Positions 22,882-35,017 of a stretch of DNA of 64,000 nucleotides are shown here, piece by piece. The DNA comes from Baylisascaris procyonis (taxonomy: Eukaryota > Nematoda > Chromadorea > Rhabditida > Ascarididae), in assembly GCA_037389465.1 (NCBI GenBank), contig JAZARR010000234.1, positions 1 through 64,000 on the forward strand, given 5' to 3'. A program made the position numbers and the translations under genes. Below the pieces are notes generated by a model that ran no database searches, was not told the DNA's origin, and saw only the letters and a list, made by a program, of their open reading frames with translations. The first letter of the stretch is position 1. Every line of letters begins with the position of its first letter.

Positions 22882-23501
22882 GCAAACTGCCAAATGCTTA
22901 CCTAAGAAATAACATCAAACTATGCACTAATAATCTGGTTGTAGAGAGAAGAGCGATATATCAAAGCTCGATTTTTATTTTACCCAGGATATCTTTAAAG
23001 AAACGTAATCTTGCCATTGAACTATAGCTGAAACAAGCTTTGAAAGCGTTCATTCGCGCATTAGTATCTCAATATTGGTGTAATGGCAATTGTCGCCAAG
23101 TAAAATGATGACTAAAAAGCTCTTTTACTATCAGGCGTCTCTTGCCGACATTCAAACGATATGACTATATGATAAGGAATTTTTAGGGACACTTGTGAAA
23201 AGACAAAAAACGCATTGTGAGTACATGGGCAGAAGATGGCTGCAGTAAAATGCTGAAAACCTATCATAACAAAATCTAGCACTCACTCCACAAAATGAGC
23301 AATACATCCGGAAGAAATAAAGCATTTCACTTCTAATATTTGCATTAAGAAAAACAGAATGCTCTGCCTTTGTAATCGCTTATGATCAGATATTGTATGT
23401 CCACATCGATTAAAATTCTTGTAACTTTACGCCTATAATAGGTGGGAGAGGGTAGGGGTATCAATGAAATTAGCATAATATAGCCTACACGAGATACCAT
23501 T

Positions 23502-23801
23502 ATGTTCATTGACAATATGTGGATAGGTTCACATGTACATGTACAGTCAATATATATAAATGTGCTTATATTTGCATATACAGAATACATGCGTGCAAGT
23601 ATATGCACCATCATAAGTATCATAAGTAAAGATGATGGTATGCACATATACACAGTAGACTACAGAGACCAAACGATCTCAATCAAACCACTTTTTTCGG
23701 AGGGGAAAAGTGAAGAGGGATTGTTTTCGGGACTAAACCCATACGAACTGCCGATCTACTTTAGTTGGAAAAAGCCTGACGAGGTCACTTTAGATCAATG
23801 A
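23502..23801 (+). CDS. ORF with coding-like 3' half, unknown
   Basis: The 99-codon frame has a low-complexity, ATA-rich first half, but its last 55 codons look coding (DGMHIYTVDYRDQTISIKP, then LNPYELPIYFSWKKPDEV before TGA). It may be a terminal exon beginning near 23630 after GTAAAG. No upstream exon was identified. Confidence 0.22.
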   Translation: MFIDNMWIGSHVHVQSIYINVLIFAYTEYMRASICTIISIISKDDGMHIYTVDYRDQTISIKPLFSEGKSEEGLFSGLNPYELPIYFSWKKPDEVTLDQ

Positions 23802-24397
23802 TTTTGCTCACTCACTCATCGTTCAGTTAGAAGAGTTTTCGCATATGCCTATCCGATCGTTTTTTTTTCAATTAAAACCTTCAATGGTCGAATCAATTTT
23901 ACAACGCTTAGAATTATTTTCTTTTCATACAACCCGAGTCTAAATCGGAAACTCTAACAACATTCAAAATGAAAACGCCAAAAAAGAAATTCTAAAATAC
24001 AGAAATCAAAGCAAATTCTAGTTTCTCACCGCCAACTAAAACGTTGCTTCATGATTGTACAACGGGGGAATTAAGTGTACATTCGTATAGACGCCTATAT
24101 TATGTGATCCGCACGGGCAATGTATGCTTGTTATCGGTCATTGGCATCAGTTAAGGTATGCTATGTCCGGAGCATTCGCACACCTTCTTACAGCACTATT
24201 TGCCGTCCTCACTATAGCACTACCGAAGACGTATTGAAACGTCCAATGAGTTGCACGTTAATGATTCAATAATATCGAGAAATAATTCATGAAAAATGGA
24301 ATGAGTGTCAAGGCTTGGTGCTGATAAGGTACGGAAATGAGTTGAAGTGGAAATAGATGCGCACAATTTCATTCAGATATTACCGATTAGAGGCCAA

Positions 24398-24855
24398 TGA
24401 GCACTCACAAATCGCAACTGCGAACTATTGAAGTGTTTTTATACACTGTTACCGGAAATTCGGGCTACTAGAAAAGAGAACTTAGCCAATCCTCGAATCT
24501 TGATTTCCTCATTGAAATTTATTCGGCTATTCGAGCAATTAAGTGAGTTTTACCTTTCCGAATTACAGTTCTGCTACGAACATATTATTGATTCGAAGAA
24601 GGATTGGTTCAAAAGATAAAACCAAAGCCAACACCATTGATAGATAATTTCTAAAACCAACTCTTCCATGAAGTTGAAAAATTAGTGACGTCATGCAGAA
24701 ACGAATTTCTGGAAGTTAGGACTTCCCAAAAAATAAACGAATTCTCAGCTCGTGAATTCGCGCGCTTGGCACCAAGATGCGTCTGTTACGAGAGCAGTAG
24801 ACTGTTTGATGCGAATATGATGAATGAACACCGAGTTCGGATACCTCAGATTTGA
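24398..24855 (+). CDS. Two adjacent coding-like blocks, unknown protein
   Basis: Block 1 (24398-24619) ends FEQLSEFYLSELQFCYEHII followed by SKKDWFKR and a stop. Block 2 (24655-24855) has 66 sense codons in another frame with no early ATG; it contains VEKLVTSCRNEFLEVRTSQK and ends EHRVRIPQI before TGA. Both have amphipathic, charged compositions typical of coding sequence, but no clean donor joins them. They may be separate terminal exons or fragments of a broken gene. The family is unknown. Confidence 0.27.
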
Positions 24856-25479
24856 TCTAAAATCGACCGGTCAAAACGAGATCTACGCAGTTCCTTGGCT
24901 TGTTCTTTGACGTTTTTGATGCAAGCCTATCCTGTGCTTAGTCTGATCACCGTCTTTTCTGCTCTCTTTGTTCCTTATTTATTTCCGTCGGGATAAAAGA
25001 ACAGAATTATTTTGCTGAGACCGATTTTCTGAAAAAGGATTCAGCAGTGAGCAAAATATATTTCCCGAAACGGAGCAGTGCAGCTCACAAATAACGAGAT
25101 CTACGCAACTCCTTGGGAGAAAAGTGTTGCATATTGCTCTCCTGACCGCTTACTTTCATAATTCACCAATTAATAATAAAACAAGAGAAATAACGTGAAA
25201 ATATTGTGAAATTTCTTAGGAAGAGCACACAATTTCCTATCCATATTCTTTGCTGAGACTATTTTTTCTATCTTTACTCTATCAAGTTCGAGATTCGCAA
25301 TAGACATTTAACGGCGCTAGAAAATTTGCATTTTATATTGGATGGGATTTCCTTTTATACCAATCGAATCAAAGAAAATCGAATTGTTTAAAGAGTAATT
25401 GTATGAGTGATCAGATTAGCTTAAATGTGACGGCATTACATTGCACATTTTATTATTTGTAGCTGACTCATGAAACTAG

Positions 25480-25755
25480 TTGACGAAGGAGCAGAATGAA
25501 CGAGCGCATATCTTGGCAGCTCTCCTTGTATGCTTCTACGCTTGCTTTTTTTCTCAAAGAGAGGCTTCTTTGAAGACTTTTTTGGAGGACTGGGTGAAAC
25601 GTAGCGGAAACATCATGAAAGGATGTATAGCGATGTGCTTCCTGCGAGAAGGAAAAGAAGTCAAGAAGGACATTATGAATGTAGCGAATGAAAGAGTTGC
25701 AAGCGTGTACAAGCGGAAGCGCGAGATGCTAAACGATGATAGCAAATGCACATAG
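25480..25755 (+). CDS. Candidate terminal exon with polyadenylation signal
   Basis: After a possible acceptor GAAACTAG the frame is open for 91 codons to TAG. The peptide has a hydrophobic stretch (LAALLVCFYACFF) and a highly charged tail (VASVYKRKREMLNDDSKCT). AATAAA lies 46 bases after the stop (25801-25806), the expected spacing for a nematode 3' UTR. No family is recognised; upstream exons are not identified. Confidence 0.35.
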   Translation: MTKEQNERAHILAALLVCFYACFFSQREASLKTFLEDWVKRSGNIMKGCIAMCFLREGKEVKKDIMNVANERVASVYKRKREMLNDDSKCT

Positions 25756-25867
25756 CGCTTAGTGTTCCGCATTTTATTCTGCCATTGAGGGAATCTGATA
25801 AATAAATGCTGCTGGAAAACACTACGAATAACTCCAATTTCCCCCCACTTGCGAGGGTGCAGAATTC

Positions 25868-25946
25868 GAGGGTTTCGAACAAATAATTCCTATAGTGGGG
25901 GGTTCAGAACAAATGATTCCCATAATCGGGGGTTCGCAACAAAACT
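25868..25946. repeat. About 30-base minisatellite, 2.6 copies
   Basis: The unit GGGTTC(A/G)GAACAAATGATTCCCATA recurs with small changes. Its core is GGGTTC...AACAAA. Confidence 0.85.
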
Positions 25947-26401
25947 TGAAATATGGGAAACTTTAGAGATGGAAATGGAGGAATTAAAAAAGGAATTTGT
26001 TAACCATTCACAGAATTTAATCTAAAAATGTGAAATTTCTGTACCTGCACATTTTGCACTGCTCTATTCCTCTACTTTTTGATCAGAAACAGGTTTCCAC
26101 AAAATCTATTAAAGGCCCATGAATGATTTTGAATATGTTACGCCATGGAAATGTTCGCTGAATTTTTAGTTTCACTTAGTAAAGTCTCTCGTAAACCATA
26201 AATCTTTCTCTGAAGGAACCAGCGTGGAGGTACAATTAAATTTTATTTGCAGTAGGAACAAAAAAAATAATAACTTGATTGGGATATTGCGAAAATGGAC
26301 TGAAGTGTACAGAACAATATTTGCTACGGTATCGACTACGAGCTAGTGTGAACGTGTGAACGTAATTAGTTGAAGAGTGGTTTTATCGTTCCGATACTGC
26401 G

Positions 26402-26625
26402 TTAGTTTGTTATTAAGGTGTCTGTTTTTACTTTCATTTTGGATACAGGTGCTTTTAAAACGATCCCATAAGTAAAATCCCGTAACTGACAAATACACCA
26501 TAAAGAGTTTAGGCGATGAACTGGTCTTTGCTGTTTTACAACCGATTGCAATAATGCTGTAATGAGTGGCGTTATTTCATCCCTCAAGCGCTCATTGTCA
26601 ACAACGCGGTTAGCAAACATAAAAA
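26402..26625 (-). CDS. Candidate terminal exon, unknown protein (minus strand)
   Basis: On the minus strand CTTGTTTCAG is followed by 73 open codons. The peptide includes NRVVDNERLRDEITPLITAL and a basic tail KAPVSKMKVKTDTLITN before TAA. The acceptor is close to the nematode consensus. No family is recognised and no upstream exon was joined. Confidence 0.33.
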
Positions 26626-29307
26626 CTGAAACAAGAGGTAGCAAGGGCGCCGGGAACTGCAACATCTTTGCATTCGACGAACTTTTTTCTTTTATTACAT
26701 TTTTTTCCACTTTCTTTCACTTATTCATAGGGTAGCTTAATTCATGCAACGTTTCCTGTTTCATGAGGTTATTGAACTACGTAACTGATACGCAAGCTTA
26801 CACACTTATTTTTTTCTCTGACCAAAATGTAAGCATTTTGGCCATTCCAAACTCATTTTTGTGAGCAATATTTTCCGCCAACATATCATTGCAGTATCAG
26901 AAGACTGCTTCGAAGTCCTATACCACATGCAATTGTAAACAAATAGTTTCAATATGCAAAATAAGACTTCTTGCCAATAAAAGGTTTGCTTATGTCGAAT
27001 CATCTATATACTACAAAAGAAAAATCAAAGAATTCCAGTGATCCATAAAGTTAGAAAATTGGAGTTTGGAGGATATTGACTGCTTTCTGCATAACAAAAC
27101 ATGATGAGATGGGAAAAAAGACGAAATGGAGAGTTGTCGAGTTATAGCAAAGCTAAACGTAGGACAACAATTAAGCGACTACCTAAACAACCTCCTGCAG
27201 AAACCAAACAACTGCAGCACTCGCCGAAAACTACATATGCTTGAAAGTAGCGAAGCTAATGCTATGTGTAAATAAGCGTTTTGAACATTCACGAATTAAA
27301 ACCTTCACTGTCATGTCCTTTGATATAAAGTCAAAATTTTCCATTTCAATTCCAACCTTACTACAGTTTGTTCTTAAACGTTCAGGATTTACCATAGGCT
27401 GTTATTTCCTTCCCATTTTTGTATGTAGCCTTTGCAAAAATCAACTGCAAAATAAATATTCTCGTACGCTTACTGCGGAAACCGCGGCAGGATGTTCTTT
27501 CTTAAAGGAATTTATTCAACATTCAAACGTTATTTTGTCCATTCAGATTTTACCTATAGGATTTCCGTTGAGTTTTGCTTTCAAACAACATTTTAACAAT
27601 AATATTCACACCGATCGATCACCGCTGAGGACGATATATTCATAATTTTCAAATATTCACAAAAACTGCAGATTGAACGGCGAACAGTTCAGACCTGTTC
27701 GTTTATGAAATCTCTATAACTGTATAGAGTCGTTGACGCAAAAGCTTTCTGTTTTATTGAGCCATTTTGATTCCAACGACCTCAGTCATTTCTGCCATTC
27801 AGTCCGTTAAAGTGTGCTGTTTCTTACCTTGCTAAATGATTTATACCTGTGTGTACATTTCCATCACTTCATTGTTTACATCTTATGCTCTGTTCGAAGA
27901 GTTGGGGTTGTTAAGTTGTTCTCAAATGGCATCATATTCTCCCCATTATGACTTCTGTCATAGTCCGATTCGTCTCCCATAGGTTTTACATAGCTGGTCA
28001 TGGCCTAAAAGTTTAAAATTTCCAACGACTCGGTATTGCTCGACCTTTAAAAGTCTAGAGGCGCGGGCACAAAAGCTTCCCGAAGAATTTTTCGTGGTCT
28101 TTGATGTAATAGGATTCACCTTGTGCATGAACCAAATCCCTAAGTGCTCTTTCCCGCAGCCTGGTTCACATTTTATCAGATTTTCGATTTTTTAGACATG
28201 GCAACTGCAGGTGCAAAGCTAGAGAAGAGAAACGGGTCACTCATTTATGATCTAAAAGATGTTTTTTATTTATCGCCTCTTTGAAACAGCATTTAATTTG
28301 CCATAACGCTAATGATGCACGTCATCACCAACTTTGTCCTGCAGCGCTTTGCATAACGGTATAATCAGAGTCGTATCTACCTGTGAAATTGTGCCCCTAT
28401 CTAATCTGACACCCTTCTTTTATATAAATTATTTTGAGGCAGGTGGAAAATACAGGTGAAGTTCATTAAGATACAACTTAATAACAACTCTTCAGAAATC
28501 TTGGAAAGTATATGAAAGTATAAAAGCAAAAAAATTTTGCGTGAGTGGTGCCAGGTGGGATGCCGCAGGTTACATTCGACTGAATTATTCGTGTTGTGAA
28601 GCTTGAAGCTGATGGGCTGGCTCTCAGAGTTCATTTTATCATCAGAAAAAGTTAAACTAGGTGCGCATTCATTAGAAGACACCATCATATGGGTTGACTA
28701 GAAGATTGATAGCATATCAGCATTCAATGAAAGGTACTAATGAAAAAGCAGTGTTGTAAATAAACGAAGCTCTGCTATAATGTATCAGATTTGGAGTAAT
28801 TGCCGATTGTTTGTGTTTTACGGTTGTTCGGTGTTCTTACGTTATTTCTGATTATTTATACTATGGGCGCTAATTTCATATTAAAACTGTATAGAACGAT
28901 TGCTTTTATGGTCAGTTGGCTGTTTTTCGATTGTCTTCGACATGGCGCACCTAGGCACACATTAAAAGCCACACGAAGATGTGAATGAGAGATTATCACA
29001 TTGAGATGATAACTGTATCACCGCTTTCCACGTTTATGTAATTTCCTCCAGCACAATAGATGTCCATTTTGCTTGTAACAATCACCTGAAACGATGCATA
29101 AAATTACTTCGCTTGCAAGTAACCTCTATTCTTGCCTTCTTTGATTTGAAATAAGCCAGTTCCGGACATAAACCATTTTAGTAGACGAGAGACGAAGGGG
29201 GGAAAAGGAAGGAATGGGGAAAGGGGGCAGCATGTCTCGCTGGTAACGACATTTCGAATTTAACATGAGCTTCATGACGATAGATACCACAATGGGGTCC
29301 ACGCAAA
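26626..29307. other. No supportable gene
   Basis: The longest open frame (27187-27645, plus, about 152 codons, entered from CTCCTGCAG) is hydrophobic and unlike any family known to me; its length alone is only borderline for a window this size. Minus-strand 28401-28688 and plus-strand 28800-28988 are similar unconnected frames. Confidence 0.4.
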
Positions 29308-29803
29308 ATGGATAAAGAAAATGGGCAATCCGTCCACCCAGCTGAAAACTCATCGAAAAATTGGGGAGTCCATCTAACATATGAAATAGAATACCTTGGC
29401 TCAAAAAAATTGCGCCTTGCTTTCGCTTACTCCACTTCAGTTATGCGGGCTAAGCATTACAACAGTGTCTCAAGAAATTTACTCGATAAAAATGAAGCCG
29501 TCAAAACTTGTGTTAGTGATCCCATCTCTTCAGGAATGTGAAAAATCATATGCATCCACGGGGATGAATCCCAAAAGTTTATATTCGACACGCGTCAAAA
29601 ACTGTTTGTTGTGATGATTTGTGATGATCAATAAGTAATTTTGTATTCTTCAGAATGCTTTTTGGGTCACAAGAGGATAGTTTTTCGTTCAAGGACGCGT
29701 AAAAAGCAACCCGTATTGACAGAGTGAACAATGGTTGCATGAAAAGACCATGAAATATCCTTATCGAAAAGGACGTATCGTCGAGGCTATCATGGAATAC
29801 CAG
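29308..29803 (+). CDS. Candidate gene fragment: start exon plus internal exon
   Basis: An ATG frame at 29308 encodes MDKENGQSVHPAENSSKNWG and then VHLTYEIEYLGSKKL. The hydrophobic-x-YLGS pattern recalls the first strand of phosphotyrosine-binding (PTB) domains, but too little is present to claim the family. Exon 29723-29803 (27 codons, TTGACAG acceptor, CAG/GTTGCT donor) encodes LHEKTMKYPYRKGRIVEAIM. How the two connect is unclear, since two frames are open between 29400 and 29614. Confidence 0.27.
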
Positions 29804-32415
29804 GTTGCTGAGAGTTTAACAATATATTCATCCTTTTACATATGCCCATTATCAAAAGACACGAATTATCAACCAGACAACAAGATCCATCATATCCGGC
29901 GCATTTCATTTTATGCGCTTTTATCAATTCGCATTTACAATGCATATTAATGTTGAGATCACATCTGCGTATATGCATAAGTATATTCCGTCTCGGCAAC
30001 GACTAAAGTTGGACTGATGAAACTTGATACGCATAGCGATAGCGTGAAGAGGAATTCTCTAGCATTTTTTACGTTGATCGATCAATTCTCAGACATCCAA
30101 AGTTGTCAGAAATTGGATATATTTTATATCAGTCAGATTTTTATCTGTTAGACCGGCCCGGTAATAAAAGAGCTGCCTTTTTTGTGTAAAGTACGTATAA
30201 GTGATCAAATCAACTGAAATATGAGGGCGTCCTATAATATTTATTTTCGCTAGTGGCTTATTTTTCATTTTTCTCTCATTTTGTTTCGCTCATTCATTTG
30301 TCCATATTTATATTCGTATATATTTATTTATTCATTTATTAGTCTATTTGTTCATTATTGAATATGTATATCATATACTTATTTATTTTTTTGATCATTC
30401 ACGCTCCATAGGCTACAACTGAGAATCATACATGTGGGTACTTCTTACCTTTACAATGTCCCCAAAATCACTCATATCAGCATAGAATAGTACGATTATA
30501 TTGTCGTTAGGTATACTGAATGAGGATGACATCGATGCATTAATTCTCTTATTGTCTCGAACTCGAACTTCACAATTTGCACCACATAAAGTTTCACATT
30601 ACTTCCCTAAAGTGCTCGAAATTCTTCATTCACTATCTCAACAATAAGCGTTCACAAATAAATATTAGTAAAGTAGAAAAATAGGCGTTCGATTATTGTG
30701 AGCATTGTGTTTATTGCCGAGTTTACTGTACATTCGGAGGTAACAGTGAGGTTGTGAAAACATTTATAGTACCGTCAGGAATCGGGTTTTCCATTCATCA
30801 CGTTTTCTGCTCCAAATGAAAAAAGAATAACATCAGAAATGTTAGCACAATATGAACATTGAAATTGTTAGCACAAAGAACATAAGTTGAGATAAGGAAC
30901 TGAAAAAAAAAACAGTTGGAACAGCTTTCATATGAAATCTAGCGTTTCTACGAGTTCCCAGCTTAAGAACACTCCAACCCCTACTTAATAATTCCCCATA
31001 CAATTATCATAGTTCTTCATATTCTCCTCAGATGATGATGAATTTAACTTTAAAAATTTTTGAAAGGTGGATCAAGGATAATGTATTGTGAACGCCGAAT
31101 TTCTGATGTCTTCTTCAGTAGAACATGAATTGAATCTGCTTTGCAGCTTGTATGCAACCCGATAAACATGCATAGGTACAAAGGCAAAGGCGTAGAGTTT
31201 CGAGAATACAAAAGCATACGAAAGCGGAAAACAATTTTGAGCCTCATCCCTTCTCCTCTCCCCCCTCCCCCTCCCCGCCATCTTCCCATTACGTAAAAAC
31301 TATTCTCGAGAAGAATCTTAAAGATAGAACTCATTAATTGTTCTCTTTTTCTCAATCTCACCACAGCGATAAATGCACTTTCAGGTTTGCCAACTTCGAT
31401 TTCTGATTGCTCTTTCTCTTGCATTAAATTGAGCTTCTGGTAGCAAAGAATCGGTAATTTCTTAGCTTTTCAAACATTTTTCGGGATTTACACATCTTCA
31501 GATATAAGAAGCTCCTTAATGCTCACTTCAACGATAACATGAGCATTTTCAGGTATTAAGACGGGAATATCAGAGTGCATTACGACGTACGATTGGTGTT
31601 TCATCGTTAAGGAGCACATCGCACTGCCTCGCGATGAATCTTCAAATAAACTACCTCTTCAGATTCTGTGATTGTATTGATTGATTTCTGAATTCTAGAA
31701 TTCTTCTTCGTTGTTCACGCATTTAATTCCATAGAAAACCGATTTCTTGTTTGTCATCTACAACACATTGCGATGCATTCATTAATTTCTATTGACGTCT
31801 ACGATGACAGAATTATTCCTTGCCTAAAATTAATCAACTTTTAGCATTTGTTTGGTTGCGGGGTAGTATGGTTGAAAGCGCTTCAACAGAATCAGGTCAT
31901 ATCGGAACAACGCGCCAAAGGATGACTGAACCGATGCGGATAAAAACATCCGCAGTTGCCGAGAAGTTTCCGCCTCCCTGACGTTTACTATTATGAAATC
32001 GGCAACTGCGTAAGAACCACATGGAAAAAAAAGACTATCAAGAATTGGGCATCCCTCCCTGACAATAACCAATATCAGGTTCTTGGGGAGCTGTGCCAAC
32101 CGGTCTCGTCCGTAATCTATTCCTCAGTTGACCGAACCTAGCCTTCATGAGGCAGCGTCACCCTCTTTCTAAGCGCATTCGACCAATTTCGTCTGTCTGT
32201 GGCCGTTCAAGATCTTCTCTCCCTCCATTTTAGTATGATATCAAGTAAACCCTTTCCCTCATTTGCCAAGAACTGTATGTTATGAAAGGCTGCTAACATC
32301 GTTCCATCTACAGTCCCCTCAAGCTTGTTCACAGCTTTTAACCCGACAATCATTTACTCTGTTCTTCTACAAAACATTCGTTCAGCCGGTTTTAGGACTG
32401 TGGGATCATCTAATC
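29804..32415. other. No supportable gene; low-complexity T/A tracts
   Basis: From about 30240 to 30400 the plus strand is a TTTATT/TTCATT low-complexity tract. Further on, 31050-31424 (minus) is an open frame through a purine-rich tract (31245-31280, C/T-rich on plus) and is not believed. Frames at 31830-32141 on both strands overlap each other. Confidence 0.45.
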
Positions 32416-32677
32416 CTAATAAACTGCCAGACATAAAGATAGATCAAAGTGCTGTAATAAGTGATACCCAATTATATTCACAAATGCGAAAGTACCCTTA
32501 ACTAATGAAACTATTCTGGTACTCGAATGATTACTTAAAAAACGCAGAGCTAACCTGGAAAGCAAAACGTTTCCTCTCCCTATATTTTCGATCGGCCAAG
32601 AAATGCCACAGCAATTGGTCCATCGTTGAGCATTTCGTAAGCGCCTTTGCCTGGGATTTGAGGCAAACGTAGCGACC
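32416..32677 (-). CDS. Candidate last two exons of an unknown minus-strand gene
   Basis: Exon 32677-32555 (41 codons, containing LTKCSTMDQLLWHFLADRKY followed by RERKRFAFQ) ends at the donor CCAG/GTTAGC. A 103-base intron ends in TTATTACAG, and exon 32451-32416 adds HFDLSLCLAVY before TAG, in phase. The 5' boundary (acceptor TTGAG) is uncertain. Cys and His residues are present but do not form a clear zinc finger. The family is not recognised. Confidence 0.35.
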
Positions 32678-33249
32678 CTCAACGCATTATTCACCTCCTT
32701 ATCCAACTGTGACCGTTTGAATTGTCTAGGTGACGCTGTTCAGGCATTGGTATTTCAGTTTTTTCGTGCCGTTTTTCCATACTTTTGCAAATTATCGCTC
32801 ATTATGAGCGACCTCGTAATGTTTTGGAGGAAAGAAATACCCACACTATGGAAGTTAATCCTCGACATCGGACCTCATACGGTATTGATTTCCGTTTGCC
32901 TATGAGCGACTTATTGGTTTCGGTTTGCTCATAAGCGAGCATGTTTTAGTTACATAATGCCTTTCACGGTGCGACCGGAAATGAAATCGCCAAACTCCGG
33001 GCAAATCTTTCGATATTTTCGGACGTTATCTGCCATCTGAGATTAGACAGTGAACTGTGGTATGAAGAGAACATCGGAATTAACATATAATGAATAGCAT
33101 AAGAAGGATCTCACAAAGCTGCATAATTTTGTGAAAACCTAACTCACAGAATATAATAAATCCAAGGTACAAGTTTAAAAGATGTGGCCAATCATCACAG
33201 CTGATGCACTTTTCCTCCCAACAATAATCCAACCAATATATATGTATAT

Positions 33250-33636
33250 GTATACCCACCCACAACTTGCAGATGATTCACGACAGAAGGAAATACATTG
33301 ATATAGCTAACATTAGGCAGTAATATTACTGCAGTGAGATTATTAAAATATTCAAAGGCGAGTTGCTAAAATTGCTGGAAGAAATGAACGAAAGGAACTC
33401 AGATATTTTTCGTAGAAATCTAATAGAAATCTCCATACAGTTTCTACTAGATGTTGAAGCCATTTCAGCAAAATCCTCAAAATTGCTATGGATCGGAGAA
33501 TACCCTGACATCGTGTTGCCCACTGGCTTGATCGAAGACACCTTCATTCTCCGATTACTTGAGAAGACACAATTTTTTCAACTTTTTTATACTTATGCAA
33601 AAGCCAAGCTGGTGAAAGCACTATCAAGGAAGTAAA
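33250..33636 (+). pseudogene. Dispersed protein-coding repeat, copy 1
   Basis: This block is related at DNA and protein level to 46171-46450. The shared core encodes RKYIDIANIR, then EMNE(R/K)(N/K)SDIFRR. In this copy the reading frame breaks just after IDIANIR (CAG TAA where copy 2 has an in-frame Gly-Gln-Tyr-Tyr), then stays open for 91 codons to a stop at 33633, including SIQFLLDVEAISAKSSK and GEYPDIVLPTG. Two copies with independent defects suggest pseudogenes of a multicopy gene or of an unrecognised transposon. The family is unknown to me. Confidence 0.6.
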
Positions 33637-33959
33637 ACATACTTAAAATATTAGTCAAAGCTTGCAAATGTCAAAACTTCAAAAGCAACCTTCTTCTCTA
33701 GACTAAACAGCAATTCATCGCAATAATATCCGGAATTTACATTCAAAGCGATGATCAAGTTCGACCGCGTCGCAATGCTTCCATTAAGAATGAACCCGGA
33801 TGCTTTTGTTATCATTATGCTGTATTTTCCTATATAAAAACATCACTTAAATGCGAGAACGCTACAAATGCAAAGAACTACAGAAAATTTTGATGTTTCA
33901 GTTATTTTTCATAGACTGCAGTATGCAAATATAATAATACATATCGATTACAGTGTTAG

Positions 33960-34064
33960 CTGAATCCCTTACAAGAAAACATCAAAGAATTGCTGCATTG
34001 CTTCTACGATGACAAGGAATTTGCACCGGAAGAAAATGTGAACGCTACAATGTATCTTCCTTAA
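33960..34064 (+). CDS. Candidate terminal exon, unknown protein
   Basis: The acceptor CAGTGTTAG is followed in phase 0 by 34 sense codons and TAA. The peptide is acidic and helical-looking (NPLQENIKELLHCFYDDKEF, ending ATMYLP). It lies 320 bases after repeat copy 1 in the same orientation, so it may belong to the same ancestral gene, but no splice link is proved. Confidence 0.33.
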   Translation: MNPLQENIKELLHCFYDDKEFAPEENVNATMYLP

Positions 34065-34468
34065 ACGTCGCATATCTTCTACACATTCTTTTTTGTGTTA
34101 ATATGAGATGCTGCTAGATAAAATATACTTTTATTTATAATTTTTTAACGACAGTTCAAGCGTAATGTAAAACACAAACGAATGTAATGAATCTATTCAC
34201 AGTCAAAGTGCTTCTAAAATTTGCGACTGCAACGTCGTGCTCACGTGCACGTACACGTGTATGTGTCCGCCCGTTCGTTCGATTTCTTCTTCATTTATCT
34301 ATTCACCCAGTTCATTTAGTTTCATTTTATTTCACTGCTTCATCTCCTTATTTCGGTTTCCTAATTTTATCCCTCTAGTTTGTTTCACTATTTCATTTCT
34401 TTATTTTTATTTCATTATTTTACTCTCGACTAAACTTTCAACGACTTTGTGCTGAAGAATTTTGCCAG

Positions 34469-34627
34469 CATTTTACATGGAATCGTTTGCACCCTAGGAC
34501 TATCCCCTTTGTGGTCTTTCCCATCAAATATTCGGCAATCTCAAGTATTACAACCATGGTGCGAATATTAGCGAGAGTGCATTCTCTTGACTTACCGCAT
34601 TTGAAGAAAATGGATCAGTTCATTTAG
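34469..34627 (+). CDS. Choline/ethanolamine kinase-like exon fragment
   Basis: After the acceptor TTTTGCCAG the frame is open for 52 codons to TAG. The peptide contains KYSAISSITTMVRILARVHS followed by LDLPHLKK. Choline and ethanolamine kinases carry a segment in which the pattern I-x-x-(I/M)-A-(R/K)-x-(L/M)-A-x-(F/H)-H-x-(L/M)-x-(M/V/L)-P follows the 'I-x-S-R-x-L' loop, and this exon fits it (substrate-binding lobe, before the catalytic HxD region). The catalytic H-N-D and IDFE motifs were not found nearby, so this is either one exon of a gene with distant partners or a truncated pseudogene. It sits about 390 bases upstream of the ech-6 first exon. Confidence 0.35.
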   Translation, partial: HFTWNRLHPRTIPFVVFPIKYSAISSITTMVRILARVHSLDLPHLKKMDQFI

Positions 34628-35017
34628 CAATGCCATTCAGAGTGAATGGCGTTAAGATGCTATCTTAGATGGGATACCTTCATACGTCAAGAACATGAAA
34701 ATGATGAACGCTGCACTCTGCGGACGCTGTTTAGAATATCCCCATATTTCAAGTGGAAATCCATTAAAATAAGTGGAATTAAAAAGTGCAAGAGCTGTTT
34801 CAATGGTAGCCTAGAGAGAGGGAATAGACTGATAAGAAAATGAAAACAGCCAGCAAAATGTTTACTTACTAATGATATCGCTTGAAACAAGAATGGAAGT
34901 GGTCCTATCGGGTGATCGTATGTTGCTATCAGGTGATTGCTTTCCATACGTAAAAATAGTGATTGTTTATTTATATTAGGCAATACCTCCTCAAAAACAT
35001 CGCATTCACAACGTGAA

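Noticed and set aside
31050..31424. 124-codon minus-strand ORF with a Gly/Arg stretch
   Set aside because: The Gly/Arg stretch comes from a simple purine tract (31245-31280); no family and no splice context.
34187..34455. Phe/Leu-rich ORFs
   Set aside because: Produced by a TTTCATTT low-complexity tract.
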